The position numbers and the translations under genes are program-made. A model generated the notes under the pieces. It was not told the DNA's origin. It saw only the letters and a program-made list of their open reading frames with translations, and did not search any database. A stretch of 7,444 bases of DNA. It comes from Bradyrhizobium sp. (lineage in GTDB: Bacteria > Pseudomonadota > Alphaproteobacteria > Rhizobiales > Xanthobacteraceae). The stretch covers positions 1 through 7,444 of the forward strand of contig JAFAUV010000192.1 in NCBI GenBank assembly GCA_019243075.1, given 5' to 3'. Positions 1-5,388 of this stretch are shown here, piece after piece (the first letter of the stretch is position 1; every line of letters begins with the position of its first letter).

Positions 1-275
1 GCCGCGACGATTGCCATCGCATCCTCCATCAGGCGGTCCATGTGATAGCTCGGGTGATCGCGCGGGTCGGGCCGGGCCAGGGGCGAATAGCCGCGCTGGC
101 TCGGCGCCACCGCCCGGTAGCCCATGTCGGAAAGCGACGCGATCTGCGCGTGCCAGCAATGCAGCGATTCCGCAAAGCCGTGCAGCAGCAACACCAGCGG
201 CGCGCCTGGCTCGCCCGCGGTCAGCACCTCGAAGGTGAGATGAGGGGCGATGGTGATGTTTTCGAGATGGGTCAT
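1..275 (-). CDS. Alpha/beta hydrolase, N-terminal part (runs off left edge)
   Basis: This minus-strand frame starts at the ATG at 275-273 and stays open to the window edge, giving 91 codons. It begins MTHLENITIAPHLTFEVL. A hydrophobic beta strand then leads into LLLHGFAES, the HG oxyanion-hole turn of alpha/beta hydrolases, at about residues 34-40. After it comes GYRAVAPSQRGYSPLARP, where the usual D-RG-G strand/turn is replaced by PSQRGYS, as in many epoxide hydrolase / haloalkane dehalogenase-like members. The nucleophile elbow and the catalytic acid and histidine lie outside the window, so the substrate cannot be inferred. The start is set by family alignment, because no strong Shine-Dalgarno sequence is visible upstream and the frame stays open for some distance further. 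A tRNA gene on the same strand ends 82 bases upstream, so the hydrolase probably has its own promoter or sits behind the tRNA transcript. Confidence 0.85.
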   Translation of the reverse strand, partial: MTHLENITIAPHLTFEVLTAGEPGAPLVLLLHGFAESLHCWHAQIASLSDMGYRAVAPSQRGYSPLARPDPRDHPSYHMDRLMEDAMAIVA

Positions 276-357
276 GGGCTCAATCGCTGGCTGGAAATGC
301 CGCTGCCGGCAGCTGGATCAGGCGCGATTGCGCCGCGCATCGACCTTTCGCGAAGCG

Positions 358-444
358 TGGTGCGGGCGGTGGGACTCGAACCCACACGACGTTGCCATCG
401 AGGGATTTTAAGTCCCTTGCGTCTACCAGTTCCGCCACGTCCGC
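358..444 (-). tRNA. tRNA-Leu (anticodon TAA), CCA encoded
   Basis: The minus strand folds as a class II tRNA of 87 nt. The D stem is GCG/CGC around a loop containing GGTAGA. The anticodon stem AGGGA/TCCCT encloses the loop CTTAAAA, giving anticodon TAA (leucine, UUA codons). The long variable arm is CGATG-GCAA-CGTCG. The T stem GTGGG/CCCAC encloses TTCGAGT. The acceptor stem GCGGACG pairs with CGCCCGC except at 5:68, which is A·C. The discriminator A is followed by genomically encoded CCA (360-358). The long variable arm and the A discriminator are both expected for leucine tRNA. Nothing suggests that an integrated element has used its 3' end. Confidence 0.97.
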
Positions 445-454
445 AGCATTGATT

Positions 455-483
455 TGCATAGCTTTTTCGTCCTTTTACCGCAA
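455..483 (-). promoter_or_regulatory. Possible promoter for the tRNA-Leu gene
   Basis: Reading the minus strand towards the tRNA, TTGCGG (483-478) is followed after 17 bases by TATGCA (460-455). The second hexamer ends 10 bases before the mature tRNA 5' end. Spacing and placement suit a sigma-70-type promoter giving a very short leader, but each hexamer keeps only about half of the consensus. Confidence 0.3.
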
Positions 484-549
484 ACCCTTTTCCAGTTGCT
501 CGCTTGTTGGCGACGCTGAAGACATTTTTGCGCGGCTTGGACCGCGGTG

Positions 550-846
550 CTAAGCTCGCAGGCGAGCAGAACGGTTTGCCCCGAGGACACCCTTTGCTGC
601 TCGGGCTTTCGCAGGAGTGAGCCCGTGCCTCCTGGTCCAGCGACATTCGACCTTGTCGATCACGCCGGCGTCGTGAGCGTTGCCCCCGACCTTTGTCCGA
701 GCGGCACTGCAACCTTCGACAAGCTTTGCAATCTCGTCTGTTTGCAGCGGTCGTTCCGCGAGCTGCGTTTGCCGCCGGAGCGGCTCTGCGTTCGTGGAAC
801 GCGGCGTGGGCAAATGGTCCGCCACATAGCCGCGTGCGGTGATCAT
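550..846 (-). pseudogene. Possible remnant of a site-specific recombinase (helix-turn-helix tail)
   Basis: The minus-strand frame reads 98 codons and includes RRQTQLAERPLQTDEIAKLVEG and, further on, TRRHGLTPAKA. These recall the linker and helix-turn-helix tail of serine recombinases, in which 'L..EI..LV..Y.AG.TV.ELA..FG' is followed some 30 residues later by 'RR.GL'. Here the part between the two blocks (CSAARTKVGGNAHDAGVIDKVE) lacks the ELA..FG helix and is about six residues short. No catalytic serine domain is present. The similar codon pattern continues upstream of the ATG at 846 without a start. The resemblance is from memory and weak. The alternative is a chance open frame in GC-rich DNA or a small lineage-specific protein. 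Confidence 0.25.
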
Positions 847-919
847 GGCACTGGCGAGGTCGATGCCTTGGTGAGGCTCGCATGATGGCCCGAGCGATGT
901 TCGCGCAACAATGCAAATG

Positions 920-926
920 AGGAGGA
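920..926 (+). promoter_or_regulatory. Strong Shine-Dalgarno site of the SBP56-family gene
   Basis: AGGAGGA lies six bases before the ATG at 933. It is the strongest ribosome-binding site in the window. It fixes the start at 933 rather than at the ATG two codons later (939). Confidence 0.85.
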
Positions 927-932
927 AGTATC

Positions 933-2333
933 ATGACGATGAGGCCCGATCCCACGTTTTACGCTTCTCCCAAGCTGGCAATGGAAGCCCAGCCCGAGAA
1001 TTATGCCTATACGTTGCTGCTCAGTCCGGATTTCTCAAAGCCCGACGCGCTGGCGGTGATCGACGTGAAAAGAGCATCGCGCTCGTTCGGTCAAATCGTT
1101 CACACGGTGACGATGCCGAACAAGGGCGATGAGTTTCATCATTTCGGCTGGAACGCCTGCTCGTCGGCATTGTCCCCGCTCACCGGACACGCCTTTGTCG
1201 AGCGGCGCTACCTCATCATCCCCGGGCTTCGTTCCTCCCGCATCTACGTGGTAGACACCAAGCCCGATCCGACCCAGGCCAAAATCCACAAGATCATCGA
1301 GCCCGAGGAGGTCTTCAGGAAGACAGGCTATTCGCGTCCCCACACGATCCATTGCGGTCCGGAGGGCATCTATGTCTCGGCCCTGGGCGGCGGCGGCAGG
1401 GACGGCGCCGATGGGCCCCCCGGAATATTCATCATGGACTGCGAGACATTCGAGGTGCTCGGGCGCTGGGAGATCGACCGGGGTCCACAGACCAGACATT
1501 ATGATTTCTGGTGGAACCTGCCGCGCGATTACATGGTGACGAGCGAGTGGGCGCTGCCGCCGCAATTCGAGAACGGAATTGTGCCGGAGGACCTGCTGTC
1601 GAACCGCTATGGCCACAGCCTTCATTTCTGGGATCTGCGGGCGCGGCGCAACGTGCAGACCATCGATCTCGGCGCGAACCATCAGATGCCGCTTGAAGTG
1701 CGTCCCGCTCACGATCCGGTGCGGGAATATGGCTTTGTCGGCGTGGTCGTCGACACGACCAATCTCGAAGCCTCGATCTGGACCTGGTGGCGTGAAGGTG
1801 GAAAATTCCATGCGGAAAAGACCGCAACGGTTTCACCCGAACTCGCGCCAAAGGACAAGCTGCCGCCGCTGCTGCAAGGGTTCGGCGCCGTGCCGCCGCT
1901 GATCAGCGACATCGATCTCTCGATGGATGACAGGTTTCTCTATGTCTCCTGCTGGGGCACCGGCGAGATGCGGCAATACGACGTCACCGATCCGAGGAAG
2001 CCGAAACTTGCCGGTTCGGTGCATGTCGGCGGCATCGCGCGCCGCACGCCGCATCCCAACGGCACGCCCTATGCCGGCGGGCCGCAAATGGTCGAGATCA
2101 GTCGCGAAGGCAAGCGGGTCTATTGGACCAATTCGCTCTATTCGACCTGGGATGACCAGTTCTATCCCGACGGGATACCGGGCGTGGAGGTCATGGCCAA
2201 TGCCGGCGCAAATGGCGGCCTCGAGCTCGCCAGCGATTACTGTGTGAGCTTCCCGGACGGATACCGCGCACACCAAATCCGCCTCGAGGGCGGCGATTGT
2301 TCGACGGATTCATTCTGCTATCCGTCGGTCTGA
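933..2333 (+). CDS. SBP56 / methanethiol oxidase family protein (selenium-binding protein homologue)
   Basis: This 466-residue protein is close in length to human SELENBP1 (472 residues) and collinear with it. Family landmarks are HHFGWNACSS (residues 69-78, with Cys76 at the selenium-binding cysteine of the human protein), RPHTIHC (136-142), YDFWWNLPRDYM with TSEWA (190-207), YGHSLHFWDL (227-236), DDRFLYVSCWG (332-342), GGPQM and SLYSTWDDQFYP (382-412), and the C-terminal GGDCSTD (453-459). The fold is expected to be a seven-bladed beta-propeller, with the conserved histidines as likely metal ligands. Characterised members oxidise methanethiol to formaldehyde, H2S and H2O2 (EC 1.8.3.4), and bacterial MtoX is copper-dependent and exported. 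Here the N-terminus (MTMRPDPTFYASPK) shows no Sec or Tat signal, which suggests a cytoplasmic protein. The next gene overlaps its end, so the two are probably co-translated. The family assignment is firm; methanethiol as substrate is inferred. Confidence 0.93.
   Translation: MTMRPDPTFYASPKLAMEAQPENYAYTLLLSPDFSKPDALAVIDVKRASRSFGQIVHTVTMPNKGDEFHHFGWNACSSALSPLTGHAFVERRYLIIPGLRSSRIYVVDTKPDPTQAKIHKIIEPEEVFRKTGYSRPHTIHCGPEGIYVSALGGGGRDGADGPPGIFIMDCETFEVLGRWEIDRGPQTRHYDFWWNLPRDYMVTSEWALPPQFENGIVPEDLLSNRYGHSLHFWDLRARRNVQTIDLGANHQMPLEVRPAHDPVREYGFVGVVVDTTNLEASIWTWWREGGKFHAEKTATVSPELAPKDKLPPLLQGFGAVPPLISDIDLSMDDRFLYVSCWGTGEMRQYDVTDPRKPKLAGSVHVGGIARRTPHPNGTPYAGGPQMVEISREGKRVYWTNSLYSTWDDQFYPDGIPGVEVMANAGANGGLELASDYCVSFPDGYRAHQIRLEGGDCSTDSFCYPSV
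2286..2299 (+). promoter_or_regulatory. GAGGG ribosome-binding site and TTG start inside the upstream gene
   Basis: GAGGG (2286-2290) is followed by a six-base spacer and TTG (2297-2299), inside the last codons of the SBP56-family gene and in another frame. This supports translational coupling. A competing in-frame TTG at 2336, three bases after the upstream stop codon, lacks a ribosome-binding site. Confidence 0.5.
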
Positions 2334-2998
2334 TCTTGACTGCCCCGGAGACGACATCGGCCTGGCTGTGGCTGGCGGTCGTTGTGAGCGGCTTCTATCA
2401 CGGGGTCAATCCGGGGATGGGCTGGCCGCTCGCGGTCGCGGCGGGCCTGATGGACAAGAGCCCGCGGGCGCTACTTGCTGCGCTGTGGCCATTGTCGATC
2501 GGCCATTTGACGGCAATGCTCGTGATGTTGTCGCCTTTCGCCATGCTTCTGGCCCTTGCCCAGTGGAGGTATCAGGTCCAGGCCGGGGCGAGCATTCTTG
2601 TCATCGCCTTTGGCGCGGTCCGTCTGCTCCATCCGCGCCATCCGCGCCTGCTCGCCACGATCAGACCGACGCAATTGGCGCTTTGGTCATTCGTGGTCGC
2701 ACTCGCGCATGGCGCGGCTTTGATGCTCGTGCCCGTCTATCTCGGGCTTTGCCAGGCTTCGGGCTCCGATCAGCTCCGCGAACCGGCCGCCATGCTTGGG
2801 AACGCAAATCTCGGGATGGCAGCGATGGTCTCTCTTGCCCACTCGATTGCGATGATCTCGGCCGGTGGATGCGCGGCATGGCTGGTCTACCGCTATCTCG
2901 GCCTCAGGTTTGTTTCGCAAAGCTGGTTCAACCTGGATCGGGTTTGGGCTGGCAGCCTCGTCCTGGTCGGAGCCATCGGTCTTGCCGGGTGGCATTGA
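2297..2998 (+). CDS. Multi-pass membrane protein with intramembrane histidines, partner of the SBP56 gene
   Basis: The 233-residue protein is strongly hydrophobic, with about six or seven membrane spans (roughly residues 22-45, 58-90, 95-112, 128-150, 172-198 and 217-232, with a possible short one at the N-terminus). Histidines sit inside or next to spans in short repeated contexts: FYHGVNPGMGW (His35), SIGHLTAM (His70), ALAHGAALM (His138) and SLAHSIAM (His182). This pattern recalls small metal-ion or small-solute permeases. The HGVNPGMGW block looks like the signature of an uncharacterised membrane family, but I cannot name it. The gene overlaps the SBP56-family gene by 37 bases (2297-2333), which implies co-expression. 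A transporter or metal-supply role for the oxidase is inference from this context. If the TTG at 2336 is the true start, the protein is 13 residues shorter and begins MTAPETTSAWLW. Confidence 0.85.
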   Translation: MFDGFILLSVGLILTAPETTSAWLWLAVVVSGFYHGVNPGMGWPLAVAAGLMDKSPRALLAALWPLSIGHLTAMLVMLSPFAMLLALAQWRYQVQAGASILVIAFGAVRLLHPRHPRLLATIRPTQLALWSFVVALAHGAALMLVPVYLGLCQASGSDQLREPAAMLGNANLGMAAMVSLAHSIAMISAGGCAAWLVYRYLGLRFVSQSWFNLDRVWAGSLVLVGAIGLAGWH

Positions 2999-3033
2999 GG
3001 CGGGCGAGGGCCGCAGCAGGTTCGTTTGCGGAA

Positions 3034-3055
3034 GGCCGGATTTGACAGCCCGGCC
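3034..3055 (+). terminator. Weak hairpin after the SBP56/membrane-protein unit
   Basis: GGCCGG (3034-3039) and CCGGCC (3050-3055) are perfect six-base arms around a ten-base loop, 35 bases after the stop codon at 2998. No T-tract follows, so this would be a poor intrinsic terminator. It may only slow or protect the transcript end. Confidence 0.25.
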
Positions 3056-3144
3056 AACCTCAGCTTTCGTTGCCGCATCAAATGCTTAGCGATTTTTCCG
3101 GCCGGCTCGAATGAGGTTGTCATATTCCCCCGGGCGCTTCTTTT

Positions 3145-3174
3145 CTTGAAGCTTTGCTTGAAGCACGGCAAAGC
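3145..3174. repeat. CTTGAAGC tandem pair overlapping a GCTTTGC inverted repeat
   Basis: CTTGAAGC occurs at 3145-3152 and again at 3157-3164, a 12-base period. Overlapping it, GCTTTGC (3151-3157) and GCAAAGC (3168-3174) form a perfect seven-base inverted repeat with a ten-base loop. The cluster lies about 60-90 bases upstream of the lipoprotein start and could be an operator or a leader hairpin. Confidence 0.35.
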
Positions 3175-3236
3175 CTCAATCCGGACAAGAGGGGCTGCTT
3201 TAGCCAACGTCAATCTTGTGGGTCCAGCAACGCGTT

Positions 3237-3680
3237 ATGGTCGAGAACGCATCTTTGGTGAAAGCACGGTCGCGCGCCGCAGCAGCGGCTGGCGTGTTGG
3301 CGCTGGCTCTCGCGCTTTCCGGCTGCGCCGAGATGAGCGACAGCTGGACCACCGCCTTTGTCGATCCGGCCAAATACGAGCTCTATGATTGCAAGCAGCT
3401 CGAACCGGAGCGCAAGAGCCTCGCCAACCGCGAGGCTGAGTTGCAGGGGCTGATGGCGAAGGCTGACACCGGGGTCGGCGGCCCCGTGGTCTCCGAGCTT
3501 GCCTACCGCAACGACTATATCCAGGTACGCGGCCAGGCGCGGCTCCTGGAGGAAGCCTGGCGCAAGAACAAGTGTCACGAAACTCCGGCCCCTGCCGCGG
3601 CTACGCCGGCACCGACGCCGACCCCGTCGCCGAAGGTCAGGGCGGCGCCGCTCTCGCGCGCCGGGAGCGCCGTGTACTGA
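3237..3680 (+). CDS. Small lipoprotein with Ala/Pro-rich tail, function unknown
   Basis: From the ATG at 3237 the product is 147 residues. The N-terminus has basic residues (KARSR), then the hydrophobic stretch AAAAAGVLALALA and the lipobox LSGC, with Cys30 as the likely acylated residue. The mature protein would therefore be tethered to a membrane facing the periplasm. After the cysteine comes a conserved-looking segment with WTTAFVDPAKYELYDCKQLE, a helical stretch (ERKSLANREAELQGLMAKAD), and a second helix ending EEAWRKNKC. Two cysteines beyond the lipobox, in YDCKQL and KNKCHE, could form a disulfide. The C-terminus is a low-complexity Pro/Ala/Thr tail (APAAATPAPTPTPSP). The upstream TTG at 3216 and the GTG at 3258 are alternative starts; none has a strong ribosome-binding site, and all preserve the signal. 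It converges on the monooxygenase gene with a 12-base gap. Confidence 0.78.
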   Translation: MVENASLVKARSRAAAAAGVLALALALSGCAEMSDSWTTAFVDPAKYELYDCKQLEPERKSLANREAELQGLMAKADTGVGGPVVSELAYRNDYIQVRGQARLLEEAWRKNKCHETPAPAAATPAPTPTPSPKVRAAPLSRAGSAVY

Positions 3681-3692
3681 CCCGCCGCAGTT

Positions 3693-4895
3693 TCAGGAAC
3701 GCCAGTCGTAAATCCAGTTCTGCCGCGCCAGCATCCGGCGCGGGCCGATGGCCTTGATGACGAGGTCGCGTGCGAGCGCGGGCGCACCAGCGAGGTGGTA
3801 GATGCGGCCCTGCTGGCGCGCGGTCCGCTGCACCCGCGCGATGCGCGGGCGGCGCAGCCGTGCGTAGCGCTTCAGCGCTGCGGCAATCTGCTTGGCGGTT
3901 TCGAGCGGCGCCTCGCTCAGCACCTTCGCGAGCACCGCGGCATCCTCGATCGCCATGCCGGCGCCCTGGGCTGCAAAAGGCAGCATGGCATGCGCGGCGT
4001 CGCCCAGCAGCGCCATCGTGCCGCTGGTCCATTCGCTGCCGTCGGGCACGGTGAACAGCGCCCATTTGCGCCAGACGTCGACTGCGCCGAGCACCATCCG
4101 CGCCGGGCCCGGCCATCGCGCGGCGTCAAAAGCGCCTTTCAATTCCCCGCCGTCTCCAGGCGCGCTCCAGCCCGGCCGGTTCCAGGTTCCCGGCACGGTC
4201 ACCACGACGTTGAGCCGGCGTGCGACCGCCATCGGATAGGTGACGATATGCGCGCCCGGTCCCATCCAGAGCTGCACCCGGGGCAAGGTATATTCGCGCG
4301 GCAATTGCGTCGCCTCGAGCGTGCCGCGCCAGGCGATCAGACCGGAGAATTGCGGCTGCACCTCCGGGAACAGGTGATGCCGGACGCTGGACCAGATTCC
4401 GTCGGCGCCGATCAGAGCCATCGCGAGATCCTGATGCCGCGAGTTGCCGCGGCGCTGAACGATGGTCATGCCCTTGGCATGGGACGTCACGTCCTCGAAC
4501 TGGCAGCCCAGCCGGAGCTCGATATCGGGATGATCGTTGACGGCGGCCGCCAGCGCCGCCTGCAGGTCCGCGCGATGCAGCACCCAGTAGGGCGCATCGG
4601 CGCGCGCCGCGGCGGCTTCGCCGATTGGCAGCCGCGCGATCTCGCCACCCGCTCGCGCGCTCATGATGCTGATCGCTTCCGGTGTCAGCGCGCGCGAGCC
4701 GAGCCGCTCGTTGACGCCGAGGCCGACGAGGACGTGGCTGGCATTGGGGGAGAGCTGCAAGCCGGCGCCGGTCTCTTCCAGCCGCTCGGCCTTTTCCAGG
4801 ACCACCACGCGAAAGCCGCGCGCGGCCAGCGCCAGTGATGCGGTCAGTCCTCCGATCCCGGCGCCCGCGATGAAGATGGTGCGTGACGCCGCCAC
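3693..4895 (-). CDS. FAD-dependent monooxygenase, salicylate hydroxylase-like
   Basis: This 400-residue group A flavoprotein monooxygenase has the full motif set. The dinucleotide-binding GAGIGG is at residues 11-16, with the ribose-binding acid Glu34 ending beta-2 (VVVLEKAE). HRADL (107-111) carries the usual arginine. The DG motif GADGIWSSVR is at 163-172, and the GD motif GDAAHAMLPFAAQGAG at 298-313. The C-terminus NWIYDWRS resembles the D-W-L-Y..R end of salicylate hydroxylase relatives. The family uses NAD(P)H and O2 to hydroxylate aromatic rings, often aromatic acids; the substrate here cannot be read from sequence. The start is a GTG (4895-4893). Only a weak GAAAGAA precedes it, but the glycine motif so near the N-terminus leaves little freedom. 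The zinc-finger gene ends 12 bases upstream on the same strand, so the two form an operon. No aromatic ring-cleavage genes are nearby. Confidence 0.92.
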   Translation of the reverse strand: MAASRTIFIAGAGIGGLTASLALAARGFRVVVLEKAERLEETGAGLQLSPNASHVLVGLGVNERLGSRALTPEAISIMSARAGGEIARLPIGEAAAARADAPYWVLHRADLQAALAAAVNDHPDIELRLGCQFEDVTSHAKGMTIVQRRGNSRHQDLAMALIGADGIWSSVRHHLFPEVQPQFSGLIAWRGTLEATQLPREYTLPRVQLWMGPGAHIVTYPMAVARRLNVVVTVPGTWNRPGWSAPGDGGELKGAFDAARWPGPARMVLGAVDVWRKWALFTVPDGSEWTSGTMALLGDAAHAMLPFAAQGAGMAIEDAAVLAKVLSEAPLETAKQIAAALKRYARLRRPRIARVQRTARQQGRIYHLAGAPALARDLVIKAIGPRRMLARQNWIYDWRS

Positions 4896-4907
4896 CGTTC
4901 TTTCAGT

Positions 4908-5150
4908 TCAAGCGACGTCCCTCAGCACGCATTCCGGCGGGCGAGCCTCGCCGGCCTTGAGATCGGCGGCAAAGCGGTACAGCGTCGAGCAGTAGGGACA
5001 GATGATCTCGTTGTCGTTGCCGAGATCGAGAAACACATGCGGATGGTCGAATGGCGGATTGGCGCCGACGCACATGAACTCCTGCGAGCCGATTTCGATG
5101 ACGGGAACACCGGCATCATTGTGGAAGTGCGGAACGACATTATCGGCCAT
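4908..5150 (-). CDS. CHCC-type zinc-finger protein (NDUFS6-like fold)
   Basis: This 80-residue protein contains FMCVGANPPFDHPHVFLDLG followed by EIICPYCSTLYR. That is the zf-CHCC pattern shared with the complex I accessory subunit NDUFS6. Likely zinc ligands are Cys27, His36 (or His38), Cys51 and Cys54. The start is the ATG at 5150, preceded by GAAGGTGAAG at suitable spacing. An ATG 13 codons earlier is in frame but has no such site and adds a non-conserved extension. Bacterial stand-alone members are widespread in alphaproteobacteria. A role in respiratory complex I assembly is suggested by homology only. The flavin monooxygenase gene follows after 12 bases, so the two are probably co-transcribed from a promoter within 5151-5388. 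Confidence 0.9.
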   Translation of the reverse strand: MADNVVPHFHNDAGVPVIEIGSQEFMCVGANPPFDHPHVFLDLGNDNEIICPYCSTLYRFAADLKAGEARPPECVLRDVA

Positions 5151-5266
5151 TGAATCTTCACCTTCGGTGGCAAATGGAAGCGAACGCAATCAACGAAAGG
5201 CGGCCGCAGTCGAAAAAAGCCGCGCACCATACCGGCGGTTTCTGTTGATTCCCATAGCCTCGGGAG

Positions 5267-5303
5267 CACTATTTGCCCGTATAAATTCGACACAATCGTG
5301 TCG
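5267..5303. promoter_or_regulatory. Repeat cluster I: CACTATTT, TAAATTCGACACA and a GTGTCG palindrome
   Basis: CACTATTT (5267-5274) is followed by TAAATTCGACACA (5282-5294). The end of the latter forms the left arm of a perfect inverted repeat, CGACAC (5288-5293) and GTGTCG (5298-5303), with four bases between. It lies in the divergent interval between the zinc-finger gene (minus) and the 376-residue gene (plus). It resembles an operator for a dimeric repressor or activator; the regulator is unknown. Confidence 0.4.
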
Positions 5304-5332
5304 TCTGAGAAGCCCTTCTTTCGTCGGGGAGG

Positions 5333-5360
5333 TTGTGTCGTAAATTCGGCACACTATTTC
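5333..5360 (+). promoter_or_regulatory. Repeat cluster II and possible promoter of the 376-residue gene
   Basis: TGTGTCG (5334-5340), TAAATT (5341-5346) and CGGCACA (5347-5353) form an imperfect inverted repeat (six of seven pairs). TAAATTCGGCACA repeats cluster I with one change, 59 bases away, and CACTATTT (5352-5359) also recurs. The same bases can be read as a -35 (TTGTGT, 5333-5338), a 16-base spacer and a -10 (TATTTC, 5355-5360). That would put transcription start near 5367 and the operator in the promoter spacer. The promoter reading is speculative; the repeats are directly visible. Confidence 0.35.
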
Positions 5361-5388
5361 ACAGGCAGCGGGCAATCTTGGCGTTCGA

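Larger units (their letters stand above)
445..932. other. Gene-poor interval between tRNA-Leu and the SBP56-family gene
   Basis: About 490 bases lie here without a gene I can defend. Opposed open frames exist on both strands (plus 547-885, minus 550-846). Neither has a good ribosome-binding site or a recognisable full domain. The minus frame carries the possible recombinase trace listed separately. The part next to the tRNA (about 445-540) is AT-richer than its surroundings, as expected for a promoter region. The right end must hold the promoter and leader of the downstream gene, but I could not pick convincing -35/-10 elements. Confidence 0.6.

Noticed and set aside
358..444. tRNA-Leu as an attachment site of an integrated element
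   Set aside because: I found no second copy of the tRNA 3' end and no intact integrase in the window.
845..870. TGGCAC resembling a sigma-54 -24 element before the SBP56-family gene
   Set aside because: No TTGC-type -12 element at the required spacing.
547..885. Plus-strand 112-codon open frame
   Set aside because: No ribosome-binding site and no recognisable domain. It is antisense to the slightly more coding-like minus frame.
272..955. Long minus-strand open frame (227 codons) across the tRNA and upstream interval
   Set aside because: It reads through the tRNA gene (giving the familiar false peptide GRGGTGRRKGLKIPRW), is Arg/Ala/Ser-rich and has no domain.
1035..1811. Minus-strand 258-codon open frame
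   Set aside because: Antisense shadow of the SBP56-family gene, whose plus frame has clear conserved motifs.
3681..3692. Bidirectional terminator between the convergent lipoprotein and monooxygenase genes
   Set aside because: The 12-base gap has no inverted repeat or T-tract.
3795..4838. Plus-strand 347-codon open frame
   Set aside because: Antisense shadow of the flavin monooxygenase. The His/Arg/Ala-rich composition is typical of GC-rich complements.
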